NCBI RefSeq assembly: GCF_009389715.1
Contig: NW_024067924.1
Coordinates: 62,001-126,000, forward strand
Origin: Phoenix dactylifera
Lineage: Eukaryota > Streptophyta > Magnoliopsida > Arecales > Arecaceae
Direction of reading: 5' to 3'
DNA: 64,000 nucleotides
Position numbers and translations under genes: made by a program. Below, piece by piece: positions 34,401-46,529 of the stretch (positions are counted from its first letter, which is position 1; the number at the start of each line of letters is the position of its first letter). The notes beneath the pieces are model-generated. The model made no database searches. It was given only the letters and a program-made list of their open reading frames with translations, and was not told where the DNA came from.

Positions 34401-37400
34401 GATGTCCTCTAGCTGATAATATGGTTGTGGAGGAGTCCATCCGAATATGATGGCAGCAAAATCCGACCCATGAGATGCTCCGAACTGCGTAGCATAGTAA
34501 CCACCGAAAGATGCCTCAGACACATCATATCCATATCCGTATCCGTATGAATCATAGGCTGTCTGTGGCTTCAGATAATAGGATCCATTATAAGACTCGA
34601 AACCTGATACGTCTATAAATCCTACTCTACGTGCGAGGTCATCTGCAGCTGCATCGTATCCTCTTGAATGACCTCGAGGAGCCTGTCTTCTATATGCAAT
34701 CATATCCTCGCGAGCTTTGCCAGATCGTCCACCATAGTTCCGATCCCGTGTAGCATGTATAAGTTAGGACTCACCGATGTATCGAAAACCACTCTGTGGC
34801 TGTATCTCATGAATAGTGGTCTCCTGTCCTCCACTACCTCTATGACCAGCAGATCCATAACCACCAGATATGTCATCACTGCTGCTCCAGAACTCCATGA
34901 CACTCTTCATTGGAGTTGCCTTCTTACCCTTCGTACGCCTCTCTACCTGACTATGTCGCCCTCCTGACCAAGTCGACTGAGTAGCGTAGTGACCTCGTCC
35001 GAGCATCTCTCGATCATATCTTTGAGAGCAAGGTTCGCCGTATCGGTACCGAACCCCGTACTAGTGCCGCACTAGTATAGACGTACCAAGTGTCGGTACG
35101 GTATAGTACGCGGTACGCCAGGCGGACCGACATTGGCGTACTGATACCGATACCCATCGATACGGGTACAGTACGCTCGGTACCGACCGATACAGCATAT
35201 CATGTTTGAGAGGATGTCTCGGGCAAGGAGTCATGTGGTGACTGGCTCTCCTCTGGCTGTGGCTGATCAGCTATAGAAATGCGTGGAACATTGTGCTCAG
35301 CCCATTGCCCTGCATTATTGCCACAGCGGGCCACTGGCCCCCGACTTGGTGCTAACCAATCGGTTCGCACCGAGTCTGAGTCGAACCGGACGGATCCGGT
35401 ACGAGCCAATTCCAGCCAGTACCGACTAAAAAATTATCGATTACAACCGGTATTATTGAGGTTGTCGAAACCGTTTTTCTTAAGCGAACCGACCCGATCA
35501 AGGACCGGGTCGGCTTGGTTCAGCCTGAACCGGACGGTACAGCCCGGTTCGGTGATCCATGGTCCTTTCTAACACACCAAACTGCTGATTATGTGTAATG
35601 CAACTTGATTATCACAATATAGCTCCTCTGGTATTTGTAATACCATGAATAAAATCAAATCATTTTGTTATCAAATTTTTATCTAAAAACATACAATATT
35701 CAATGGTTCATATGAAATTTAAATGGCAAACTGGCCCTATCAATACTTAGTACACTTATAAGATGCAAATGACTGTAGGACAAGCAGAATTTCATCCCAA
35801 GTACAATAAGTGCATGATGACATCAAAATGAGAAAAATGGGGTGGCGGAGGAAAGTCAGTAAAAGCAACAAATCTAGTGATAATTTAATAAGTCAGATTG
35901 TTCAATAGTTCATGATATATGCCCAGATAATTGCAGATTTGCCTGGTCACTTTCCATCTTGCCATAAGGGTTCATTGGTGCGTCCATCAGTTTCACATAC
36001 AAATTTCCAACCTTGAACAATCTTTCAAGTGCAAGATTCCATAGAGGCCAGCTAATACCTGGGCTGTACAACCTTAGTGTCCAAGCAATAACAAAATCTG
36101 TTTAAATTTTGTTTACACAATACACCCAGTGGATATGACCAGAAGAACTAAAACAAATTAGAGTAACCAACTGGGCTATGAAGACAATAGAAAACCACCA
36201 CTACATTGAATATTTTCCAACCTGGAATCAGACTTTGCTGGACCAGATCTTGACTTGGTATATTAACTCTTTCAACGCTTCATGAACATACTGCCCAATA
36301 CTCTTATTCCCACAAACTCTCATGCAAAAAAAAGATAACCTTGACATCTAGTTGCATTAAAGAAGAGAGAAAATATTTTGGGGTGGAGGGCGGCGGTAAG
36401 ACAAGAAATACCTGGTGTTGGCACAAGAGAAAACTTTCAACAATTAAACCTGAAATATTAGAATGCACCATTACTTCCTAAAGAACCAATCTAATTAGAA
36501 AGGAGGTAACCTTAAATTTTGATGCCCAATAACATAGAATGGTGTTTTAAATATGCGAAAGAGATAAATATGACGTTGCATGAATTGGCAGACCTGTTTG
36601 AACAAATGACCCAAGCTTGCCATGATTTGCATGGAACCAGCAAGCTTCCTAAAGGCATAACTTCTCGTACAAATATAGGATTTTAGCGATCTTGAAATCA
36701 AAAAGGCCTCTCAGAGATCTACAATTTTATCTTCTGAACCATCAAAAGTAGGAACCTGATGTTTACTCAAAACCAAAGCACGACGTCTTGATACGGGGCT
36801 TCATACTTGTGCCACCCTATCACTATGTCTGTACTTGGTACGGGGGCTGGTTTGGCGTACCCAGTGTCAGTATGCCCTCCATACCACTTACCAATATCAA
36901 ACCGGTGCAACATGGTACACTCTATACTGTCTGGTTTGGTACGGTATTGCATACCATGCTCAAAACACATGCTTCACACTAGAGTCTAGATATAGAGGTG
37001 GGAGGCAAAACTTGATTCTAAACCTTTTGAACAAGGTAAAATAGTGGCACATAATATCTCCTTAGTGCCCCCATGAAGATGGTAGCCCCAGACACAAACC
37101 CACCAATACTTTCTTATAAAACATCATAGGTAATTGAGGATGGCAGCGGCCCACAACCTGCAACAATTAATCATCTTGACAAAACAGGACAAAATTTGAA
37201 GCATCAAACTTACCACAACAGTTGCAAATGGAGCACGAGAAAAACCATTTCCTAGTTTCTCCTTAATATTGCTTTCTGTACCCTTTTTATCGACAAAGCA
37301 GAGAACGAGAACTGCAATGCCTACCCCACATTCGATTGCAAGCTGGTGCAAAAGAAAATGTTAAAAGTTCAAACCAACTAATTGAAGAGCTCATGTCTAA

Positions 37401-40400
37401 AGAATTCAACAAATTCACATAGTATTTGCTACATACCCAAATGAGGCTAGCGGCCATAAGGGAAATAAATGTTATATAATTTTTCCTCCCCACACAATTA
37501 TTCAGCCACTGGAGACAAATGTATAAATAGATATGAAATTCTTTCAGTTAAATTGACAATTTAGAAATTAATAATTCAAGCGTTAAAGGAGAAAGTACCC
37601 GACAATGATGGTCAAAACCATCAACACATTTATCACAACTTCTGCAATGTTTACTGAACTTGCGGACCTGAAAGGTGAATGAATATAGAAATAAGCAAGA
37701 AAGTCATAAATATCTCAACTACTCTGAAGACTACTGAACTGTTCCGTAGCATTATTAATTCAAGCCATAAATCAGATATAACAGATTCTAATTAGCAGAT
37801 GCCCAGCACAAAGGAAACCATTAGCACATAAAGATGTGCATAACTCATGAAAGAAGGTTTTCAAATTATTATCATTAAACAAAAATTTTTCAGGACCAAA
37901 TGATGGAAACAAGCATTTTATATGGACATTTCTAATCCAAATCATTAAACTGACATGGATATGTAGTATGCCAAATTATTTACAAGTGTAGTACATTTAA
38001 TTATTATGAGGTAACCAGGGTGTTAAATTGAGGTAATGATAAAACTTATAATAAGGCAATAACTCAAAAATAGTAAAAGATCTAGATGAGAAAGCCATTC
38101 AGAGCAATTCCTCAATCACCAAGGGCCTATTTGGAAATTCCTGCAGGAATTGGTCCTGTTGGCTTGCCTAGCCCCCATCTACTAAAGGCTTGTTGAAGTC
38201 CCAGCCTAAACCCAACCTATGTGCCTGCTGGTCTGCACAGAGAAAGAAGGACCCAAGGAGGTCTTTTTTTTCTTCTTCCCACAGGATTTGGGCTATGGGG
38301 TGTTGGGTTGATATGGACCGTGCTCAAAAGGGCTGCCCAATCCACAAACCCAACTGGATTACCCAAACAAGGCCTAAGTTACTTTTATTTATCAACCTAC
38401 AAAACTACAATAGCTAAGAAAATGATACGAAAAGCCCACTCTTCAAATACTTAATGTTAAATATATCTAAATTTCATTAACTAAATCAGGGAGTGGATGA
38501 AGGAGTGGGCTCAGGTGCAGGAATGGGGAAGAGAAGTTTTGAAGAAAATAGAAGGAAAAAGTAAAAGGGGACCAGATTGAAAATTCCCATTGCTAACGAT
38601 GGGATGGACCTTACAGATACAGAAAAATGGTTGAAGATAGAGGCTTTGAACATTGGTTCATTTCCTGGGAGGTGTCGTTAATCTCTGTCATTGGTCTTGA
38701 TGTGAGGTGCTGCAGCTTATATATTTGTTCTCTTTTGATTCTTCACCCATTGTCTTTTCAACTACTAATGACTTGGATGCGGTGGTTAAGTTTGACAAAG
38801 TCAAGGAGAACAAGATGGTTAGCATGGTCGGCGGAACTGTCTCGAACTGCCCAGTTCAGGGCATCCCAAGCCGCAGACCAAAACGATTCCGGCAACGAAA
38901 ACGAGAACCGGCAATGGAGGAAGAGAAGGAGAAGGAAAAAGAGGAAAAGAGAGAGAGCGGGGGAGGGAGGAAAAGGGAGAGGAAGGAAGAGAGAGGTCGA
39001 CGGAAGCCGAGGAGCCGCCGCACAGAAACAGAGGAGGGGCTCTGCCTCTGGTCCCCTGTTTTGTTCGAAACAGGGGCCCGGAGGTGCTCTCTTTTATTTT
39101 TGAGATTTTTAAGTGAAAGTCGGCAAACCCATTACCAACTTGACTTAATTTTTTTATTTAAAAAAATCAAAGGGGCCCCCTCCAAGCCTCTATTTCGAAA
39201 GAAATAGGGGACCGGAGGCGGAGCCCCTCCTCCGCCTCCTCCGCACGGCGACTCCCCAGCCCTCCGCTAGCTCTTTGCCAGCCTCCCCCTTCTCTCTCTC
39301 TCTTCCTCTCTCCCATTCTCCCTCTCCCCCGCCTCTTCTACTGTGTCGGTACAGGCGACCCATGCTGCCAGGCAACTGGTCCGGGCTCAGTACCGGCACA
39401 GCAGTCCTTGATGGTTAGTTTATCATCACATTAACTATTAGGGATAAATGATAGCAAAAGAAAAAAGAGGTTAAAAAAATTAGTGTGCTTCTAAATCTTA
39501 TTATATTCTTGAATCTTCTTATTAGGTTTCTTTTAGTGTTATCTTAGGAGTCCTATGTTCATGACTGGCGCATCAAGTTCCTAGATACATACATACATAT
39601 AATAAACATATTATATACATATACAGAAACATACACACATACATAGATATATATGCACAATCTATTATATACAGGGTTGAGAGAGTCTTTAAGTCATCAG
39701 GTCTTAGTTTTGGAATGTTTTCCATATCGTGTTACAAGGGAATCTAAATTTCATAATTTACAGAAAGGTTTTAGGTGCTCATGAATGGGATTAGTTAGTT
39801 ATTAAGAGTTCTGATCGAACTCTAATAACTGGGCTCTAAGTAACTCGTTCGCAATACTATATCCTACACCTAGGAGTTCAAATTGGACAAGTTTAGAGGT
39901 TCAAATAAATCTAAGAAGCCTATAAGGCTGGTTAAAAGAGCGATGTATGCAAAATATTTTGGTTTAGAAAAACTAATTTTTTTAGGCCAGATTCAACCTC
40001 CTTTCGCATCTACTTTTCTCCAATCTCTTCCTCCCTTCTCTCTCTCTCTCTCTCTCTTTTTCTAATCTCTCCTTCTCCCATCTAACCATTCACCTTTAAT
40101 CAACTAAGTACCTATAGTTAGTTTCTTCTAATTCCAACTTGTCATCCAATTTGAAGTATTAGTTGTTTAATTGCTCAAAGCCATCAAAGCATGCAAATCC
40201 TGGAATTCGCAGAAATCTGCACAGTTGTCTTAAATTTAATTCTGTGTCTGAAAGTCCTAAAACTCCTAACTTTTTCAGTACCCATAACCAATCACTAAGT
40301 TCTCCAAAAAATATCCTTAATTCCACCAGTCCACCACATCACTCGCTTCAATCCTATTTTCTGATATTCGATGCAAAAACTAGAAAAGAGTAAACCCTGT

Positions 40401-43400
40401 AAAAACTAGAAAAGAGAAAACCCTAAATTCCTGATCCTGTTAAATTCTCCCATACATAAGCAGACCCAACAAACAGAAACCAATGAAGAAATGCCAAAAC
40501 AGTTCTTTACTCAGATGTTCATCCACAAATTCAAGTTAATTTTTCTAGTATAACAACCATCAATTCCCTCATATCTTCAAGAATAAGTTTTCTTTTCTTT
40601 TTAATTCAACACGATTCTTTGAAAAACAATCCAAATATCATTAAATTCTTCTTCACAGTTGAGCAGGCCACATACCAATCAGCAAGATAGTTTGACATAC
40701 TGCAGTCTAAACCTCTAAAGAGAGTAACTAAAAAGAGCACATACAGTTTTGTTTGGTAGTACTGAATACACAAGCAAACTATTAAAGGAGAGATAATCAT
40801 TGATAATAATATCCAGAAGATGCACACTACTGTCATAGTACCCTGTTCAACAACATAGGTTAAGAACATTAACCCTAACCACACGTCCTTGATCCTATAG
40901 TCATATCAGAATAAATCTTAAGCAGTGTTTGGATGGGGAAGTGTGTGTGTGTGTGTGCATGCGCATGGTGGCGGGCAGCGGCATATCCCCTAATTCCCTC
41001 ATTTATTTTGCCAAATGGCCTTTTGGCCTGCCAATGGAGTGAGGGTTTTTTTCGGGAGGAGGGGGGGGCGGTATAGGCTTACTCTCTCCAATTACCATAT
41101 TACGCCTCAACTAAACCTGTCCACTCTTACATACACATAAAAGTGAGAGGGTAATATAGGTGATTGACCTCTTGAAAGAATAAGACAACAATTGAAAAAA
41201 AGTGTTGGGCTACTGAAGCACAAATATAGAAAGTTTGAAAACTTAAAAAATACCTGGACCATTCAGTTTAACCTTAAGTATCTGAACCCAACACTTAAAT
41301 ATGTTTACTGGTATAACACTTGGATATGTATTCATAAGAAGAATTTGTTAGATTCTAGAAGAATCTGACACTTGGACACACACATGCACCTGATGCACAT
41401 AGCAAAATAATTTGAGAAACGGAGGAAAACAACATGATAAACAAAAAGAATATGATACATAGAAAAGTAGCAGATCCTAAAAATGGATTTAAACAAGAAG
41501 ACTTTCTAAATTTAAAAAAGAAATACCAAATAAATAGATCATTAGGATGATATGAACAAATCTGAATACTTCAGACTTGGTAGAATATTTCAAGTGAATA
41601 TAGTAAATGATAAGTAATGCCCTTGATAATTCCCACCTTCCTTCCCTTCAGAAGATTAATAAGGGCCTTGGGAACATTTATGGTCTATTGCCATGACAGG
41701 TTTCAAATAATTTTAACGAAGAGAGGAGAAAGAAGATAGATAAGAATTATCCTCAGATATCTACTGTGTCCACTTGTGGCTGGCATGTATAAAAACTTAA
41801 TATAAGTGATGTTTGAAATGACGAGTTTAGCATGACATATAAAGGGATTTTAATACAACAGTACAGTTCCATAATGCTTTTCCTCTTTCATCCATGTCAT
41901 GAGGATATCTTACATGGATCACTGAAGCACAAAAATGAATGGAATTCATGATTTATCATCAACAATCTTCCATCAATTAAATTCATATCATCCATAACCT
42001 TTACCTCAGCATTGCACAATGTACAGAACAAAGCATCTTCCACACCAGCTTGATGCTCAGTGGTTTCTGGTTTGCGGCAGTCTTCTTTTACAAATAATGC
42101 ACAGATAAATCCTCCAAATCTGCAGCAACGAAACTTACTTTTTCTTGGCAGGCCCACTGGGGTGTTTATCCTGACATCTCCTCCAGGTGAAGCATTTTTA
42201 TTGGGATTGCCATCCGGAGAGGTTCTACAAGCTGATGATGGAGAAGAATATGCTCCAGTTGCATTATTATAATGATTGTCAGGTAAATCTATGCCTGGAA
42301 TCCCAGGATTATTTTTGGGAATATTGAAGAACTCATCATCAAATTTGGACATAATTCCAGGATCAGCAGGGTTTATACGTGTACAACGGACATAAAGGAT
42401 AAAAACTGTGAGTGCCTGAAATAAGATTACGAGAAATAAAGGATCAATAGTATTAAAACTGGACCTATCATATTAACAGAGGATAGACATGCATGTATGA
42501 TTTCCTCAAGGTAGGAAGAGTTCACATACCAGAGGAGTGTAAACAGCAATGGAAGCGTATTCAAATACGTGTTTACCAAGAAAGGGTGCAAAGAAGGCAT
42601 AGAATGCAACAACCAGAAGAAAGAACACTGTGATAGCAACAACCTATCAAAAGAAAGGCAAGATGAAAAGATCAGAAAAGATAAGCAATCAGCAAAGATC
42701 CAAAATTTCCTTTCAACCAGCAATGTAGAATTATGATAAATATCACAATAGCTCTTGCCAATGACTTTAAAGCAATAAATTACTTCTCAAAAAAAAAATG
42801 TGTTTGGTAGTATCAACTAACAAATGCTTCTACAAGAAGGAAAAATGGGGGAAAAGCAGTTTCAGGGGAACCTTGAAAACCTAGCTTCTAAGTTTTTCTT
42901 TTGTAAGAGCATTTTAAAAAGCAGAAGCAATAACAAAAGTTCCCTAGACTCTCCAATGCACGAGCACAAGTATATACAATTTGGAATTCTTGCACCATGT
43001 ACTGTCGTTTATGCACAATTCCTTTGCAAGTTCAAACAAGAAATATGAGGATGCCTATTCATCAGACTAAACACATACTGAAATGTGTGCATATGTACAA
43101 TAGGTGCCAGAATTATGTACCATTACTCATGTAGCCTGGAGAATCATAAAAGATAACTATTTGTAAACAAGAGACCAAATTATGGAGATGATATTAGCCC
43201 AAGAAACCCTTGAGATTCTAGGAGGCTAAGATTTTCTTTGGCTTGTCTTGTTATGTGATTTGTTTATTGTATACATTCTTTAATTTAGCTTTCTCTTCTA
43301 ACCTTATTATCTTGACAATGGGCTCTGAAAATTCAAATTAAATTCCAGTCTGTGTACTCTGGTTTTCTATCATTTTTTTGTTCACCAACTGAAAATAAAA

Positions 43401-46400
43401 AAAACAAGGGTGAGCAACAAACAAATAGTTCATAATATCCAATTGAATAATTTATTGCACCAGATTAAGTTTATAGTTAACTAAATATGAGTATCCAGTA
43501 CTCATATCTAATAAGCTAGGTCACCTACCTGTTGATTGGCCAATGGTTTAAAAGATGACCACCTAGGCAACAGCCATCAAGGCGCCCACCTTAATGTTTT
43601 GCATCATGTTTAAATATGGAGGATGAGATTGATTGATGAAATAGTATCGAACTAGTAAAATATCCCAATGCAGGGAAAAATTAAAAAAAAAACTATACTA
43701 TGAAAAATCGTAAAATAGAAATGAAATAAATATTGAACTATTGACAGATGAAAATTATTACTATAAAAAGCAAAAATATATGATAACAAAAGAAGTATTA
43801 GCTTTCCAGAATTAAAAGTAAAATTTGAAAAAGTAAATGAAGGCTTAAATAAACCAATATCATTTTTACAAAAAGTAAATATTATATTATAAGTTGAGAT
43901 ACAATAAAAACAAAAATAATTATTAAGAAGTATGATTATGATTCCAAATACTAATTATAAGGACAATCAAGTAAACAACTAATATAATACGGCAAAACAA
44001 AGGGAACAAATTCAAATCTATATTGAATTAAAATCTGACAGCAAACTGGGTCATGTATGGATCTCATCAAATTGGACTTGACTCAATTTATTTTATTACT
44101 ACATAAATATTTTATTTTTTGAGAACCCTAATTAAAAAACCAAACAATGATCTATGAGTGGAGGGCTGACCTGAATATAGTCCATCAGCAACAGACTTTT
44201 AAGAGTTTACCACAGATTGGTGGTAACAGATTTCTAAGAACCCATCGAACTTCTATTTTTTAAAAAAATTTGATATTCTTAGTTAGGGAAGCCAAATACT
44301 GAATTGAAAGAGGAGGGCCAGCCTGATCAATCTTCAGAGAAGTCCATTGAACTTCTCTTTTCTTATGGGAAAAAAGAGAGAGGAGTCCCTAAGACTTCTT
44401 TTTTTTAATTTTTGAGATTTCCAATTAAGAAAACCAACATGAAAGAGGAACACCAGCCTGACCTACTACATCAGTAAATAAGCACTATTGGATTGCCATG
44501 GATACAGCTAACCTATTTGGCACACGTTTCTAAGAGTCCATCATATTGTATATTCAACCAAGAAAAAAGGAATCGTCCCTCCATCAGGTAAACAGCGATC
44601 GGGTTTATATGTTTAATGAGGTAGTAAATTAATACATTTAATAATATGGTAAAGCCTTAATAGCAGAAATCTTCCAGGTGGTGCATCCACTTCCGAGTCT
44701 CTTCAGAAACTCATCCCTGCACCCAGCAACCAGTTCCAAAGCATTTCTTATAATTAATAATATTTTAATGAGAGCTGCTTCTCCATACTCATCCTCCCGA
44801 ATTTGCAAGCGCTTCTGGTAACTAACGGTAAAACAACGGATGATGTGACAATAAATTGGACCTTTTTTTGCATTTTTGCTAATTTTTGAAGAGGGGAGAG
44901 CTTTCTCTCCTATCTATTTAATACATATATATTATATAGAATTGTAGATGTCACTAAGGCAATACTTCCCATTAATTTATGACATTTTATTTCATACTTT
45001 TGGGTATATATACATACATACTACATATATATACACACATGCATACACACACACACATGCACAGACACATAAGTAATGCAACTTGTTTGAGTTACACTGC
45101 AGGCCCTATCCTCCAAAATCGCCTAGTCCAATATTACATTTTGAGAGTTGATGTCAACTTAAGAGCCAACATTTTTGTTTTTTGATCCACAACACCTAGG
45201 AACCATTGGCTAAGTTAAATTTCTCTAGTGCTTTACTTAGCTGCAAACTTTATACATTCTACTTGAAAAGGGAAGAAAATGTCCAAACCCACCAGTAATT
45301 TTTCTATTATTAGTTATGCTGTGTTGATATAATCTGCACTTTGTGTTCTTCACGATCAATGAAAACACAAGGAACAGTACTCAGAATGATTGACCCATAT
45401 TATAACAGCTAAGAGAAAAGGAAAAGAAACATATCATAGGTAAAATTTGTCTTTGGATGACATATGAACAAATACATATATTGAGAAACTTAAATAAAAA
45501 GAAAAAAAAAAGTAGTTCTAATCATATTTGTGGTCGTCTTATCTAAATATAGTTTCAGTAACAACAGATACCCTATTATCAAGCATGTCATCTTCCACTA
45601 AACATATATTGAACTTACACAAAGTACAAATCAGTGCAACTGGAAATTCAAGGGCCTCTGTGCAGATACAAAATCACATCCAACAATCTAAAAAATAACC
45701 AACCTAAATTGTGCTCAGAAAGGAAAAATGCAACCAGAATAGGTTCATGACAGAATTCAATATTAAACTTTTCAGGGAAAGGTAAAATGTAACAAAAAAG
45801 ATGTAATCATGATCCCTTCCGATGTCATGTTGCAATACATACAAACAGGAAAAAAACATAAATGAAACTAAGAAATAGAGTAGATGCAGGTTCACCACAA
45901 AAATAAAAGGGATGTAGGAAAAGGTGAACTGAGTACTGCTGCGGTGAAGCAATGATAAACCACCTGGTGAACCATGAACGCAACACATCCTAGAATTTTA
46001 TAAGAAAGATAGAAGATATTTAAGCCCTTCTGACGCCATTCCAGTGTACATAAACACAGATGAATCCAGCATCGATGAGGAAGACAAAAATAAATCTAGG
46101 AAATAGAACAATGTGGGTTTCCCACAAAAATTTTGAGGAATGAAAAGCTAAATACTTCTGCAAAGAAGCAAGAACGACCCATAAGAGATATCACGAACCC
46201 TAGGAAAAACCCTAGGAGTAAACCTGGAAGATTTGCGACCATGTTGGGTTAATTAAAGTTAATGAGGAAAGAAAAAAAAAATGCAACTTGTAAAAGGAAA
46301 TCGGAACTGAGCTCTTCTATGAAGGACCTGTGAAATCCAGAAGCAATCAAAGATAAGAACAACAAAACCTAGAAAGAAATACGAAAGATTCCAACTTTTT

Positions 46401-46529
46401 CCAATATGAAGCCGCCAAGGGCCAGTGGAGACCCGACCCGCAAGAAACCTCCCAGGGAAAAAAGAAACAGAAAAAGAACACTACCTGGAAGGTGTGAGCA
46501 GGGAGCTGCCATCCATGGCGCCTCACCAT
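31431..46529 (-). CDS. DHHC-type protein S-acyltransferase (plant PAT19/20/21/22 group)
   Basis: Palmitoylates cysteines of target proteins at a membrane. Nine minus-strand exons: 46485-46529, 42530-42643, 42005-42415, 37599-37667, 37437-37508, 37214-37342, 32999-33079, 32715-32918, 31431-32408. All borders are phase 0 and sum to 700 aa. Residues 1-15 ([15 protein letters not shown]) precede two membrane helices ([29 protein letters not shown]). The cysteine-rich domain follows: [24 protein letters not shown], then [17 protein letters not shown], i.e. the catalytic DHHC in exon 4. Two more helices come from exons 5-7. The 325-residue last exon is a Ser/Pro/Arg-rich cytosolic tail. The intron after exon 8 uses a GC donor (CAG|GCAAGC). 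The start at 46529 was preferred to an in-frame ATG four codons upstream because MVRRHGW matches the family. Introns 1, 3 and 6 are 3.8-4.3 kb and carry hAT insertions. Confidence 0.93.
32713..32714 (-). other. Non-canonical GC splice donor of S-acyltransferase intron 8
   Basis: The exon ends GACCAGCAG and the intron begins GCAAGC; no GT nearby keeps the conserved [14 protein letters not shown] reading. The acceptor is TTTCAACAG at 32409. GC-AG introns are a known minor class with strong flanking donor consensus, as here. Confidence 0.85.
34305..35028 (-). pseudogene. Degenerate transposase-like tail within the hAT element
   Basis: Two minus-strand open stretches, 34764-35006 and 34305-34703, are separated by a stop and a short gap but share a Gly/Tyr/Ser-rich style. 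A third stretch (35213-35409, with [18 protein letters not shown]) precedes the nested MITE and joins the first in frame if the MITE and one target copy are ignored. Such tails occur at the C-terminus of some plant hAT / DUF659-type proteins; that identification is a guess from composition and context. Confidence 0.4.
35029..35204. mobile_element. Nested hAT-type MITE, 176 bp, perfect 8-bp target duplication
   Basis: Begins CAAGGTTCGCCGTATCGG and ends (reverse complement) CATGATATGCTGTATCGG. Flanked by TTTGAGAG at 35021-35028 and 35205-35212, identical. The interior is dominated by GGTACC / CGGTA words. Same left terminus as the MITE at 17627. It is inserted in the transposase-like reading frame of the larger hAT element. 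Confidence 0.88.
36774..36958. mobile_element. hAT-type MITE of the GGTAC-rich family, 185 bp
   Basis: Flanked by a perfect 8-bp duplication CTCAAAAC (36766-36773 and 36959-36966). Starts CAAAGCACGACG and ends (reverse complement) CATGGTATGCAATACCG. The TIRs are weak beyond the first bases, but composition (GGTACGG, CCAGTGTCAGTATG) and length match the other family members. Lies in intron 6 of the S-acyltransferase gene. Confidence 0.75.
38122..38375. mobile_element. Probable MITE with GGCCTTGTTTGG-type ends
   Basis: Left end AGGGCCTATTTGGAAATTCC; right end reverse-complemented AGGCCTTGTTTGGGTAATCC. Inner partial inverted pairs exist (e.g. AGCCTAAACCCAACC against GGGTGTTGGGTTG). No clean target duplication found. 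Lies in intron 3 of the S-acyltransferase gene. Confidence 0.45.
38823..39410. mobile_element. Foldback hAT-type element, 588 bp, with perfect 8-bp target duplication
   Basis: Flanked by ATGGTTAG at 38815-38822 and 39411-39418. Ends are CATGGTCGGCGGAACTG and (reverse complement) CAAGGACTGCTGTGCCGG. Long GC/purine-rich arms pair across the element: 39029-39085 (GAGGAGGGGCTCTGCCTC, GGTCCCCTGTTT) against the reverse complement of 39185-39235 (GAGGAGGGGCTCCGCCTC, GGTCCCCTATTT). Each arm also ends in its own small hairpin. Purine runs in the arms give long but meaningless open frames. Lies in intron 3 of the S-acyltransferase gene. Confidence 0.8.
42644..46484 (-). other. Intron 1 of the S-acyltransferase gene (3.8 kb)
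   Basis: Separates the 45-nt first coding exon from exon 2. AT-rich; holds a degenerate tandem repeat at 44112-44545 and a (CA)n run near 45040. No other gene recognised. Confidence 0.7.
44112..44545. repeat. Degenerate tandem repeat, about three units
   Basis: Units near 44112, 44272 (shortened) and 44408 share TTTTTGAGA-CC-AATTAA-AAACCAA, a GGAGGGC-GACCTG / GAACACCAGCCTGACC block, and TTTCTAAGA-CCATC at the end. Divergence is high, so unit limits are approximate. Confidence 0.55.

Larger units (their letters stand above)
33855..35561 (-). mobile_element. hAT-type element (1707 bp) with transposase-like C-terminal ORF remnants
   Basis: Flanked by a perfect 8-bp duplication GTCCTTTC (33847-33854 and 35562-35569). 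Termini are CAAAGATCGCCGAACCGG on the left and CATGGATCACCGAACCGG on the right (reverse complement), 15 of 18 matching. Both ends are rich in GGTACC/CGGTTCGG words. The interior on the minus strand encodes pieces of a low-complexity Gly/Tyr/Ser-rich protein tail: one up to a stop just after 34764 (with [13 protein letters not shown]), another at 34305-34703 ([11 protein letters not shown]). No catalytic core is present, so it is non-autonomous or a deletion derivative. A smaller MITE is nested within it. Confidence 0.8.
33080..37213 (-). other. Intron 6 of the S-acyltransferase gene (4.1 kb), hosting three hAT elements
   Basis: Lies between exon 7 (acceptor TTTTGTAG) and exon 6 (donor GTAAGT). 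About half of it is transposon sequence, listed separately. The rest is AT-rich with no recognised gene. Confidence 0.75.
37668..42004 (-). other. Intron 3 of the S-acyltransferase gene (4.3 kb)
   Basis: Sits inside the cysteine-rich domain coding region (after NAEV, before VRKFSKHC). Contains the foldback hAT element and a MITE candidate. Also has simple repeats: ATACAT words at 39586-39660, (CT)n near 40040 and (GT)n near 40940. No other gene recognised. Confidence 0.75.

Noticed and set aside
38627..39399. Arg/Lys/Glu-rich open frames (158-166 aa)
   Set aside because: They are produced by purine runs in the arms of the foldback element and cross its borders.
40921..41300. Possible MITE starting AGTGTTTGGATGGGG
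   Set aside because: The putative right end (CCCAACACTT) matches over too few bases to support a boundary.
43540..43610. CCACCTAGGCAACAGCCATCAAGGCGCCCACC, a GGCGCC-type repeat fragment
   Set aside because: Looks like part of a dispersed repeat, but neither end nor target duplication is visible. The sequence given here is described only as a motif region.
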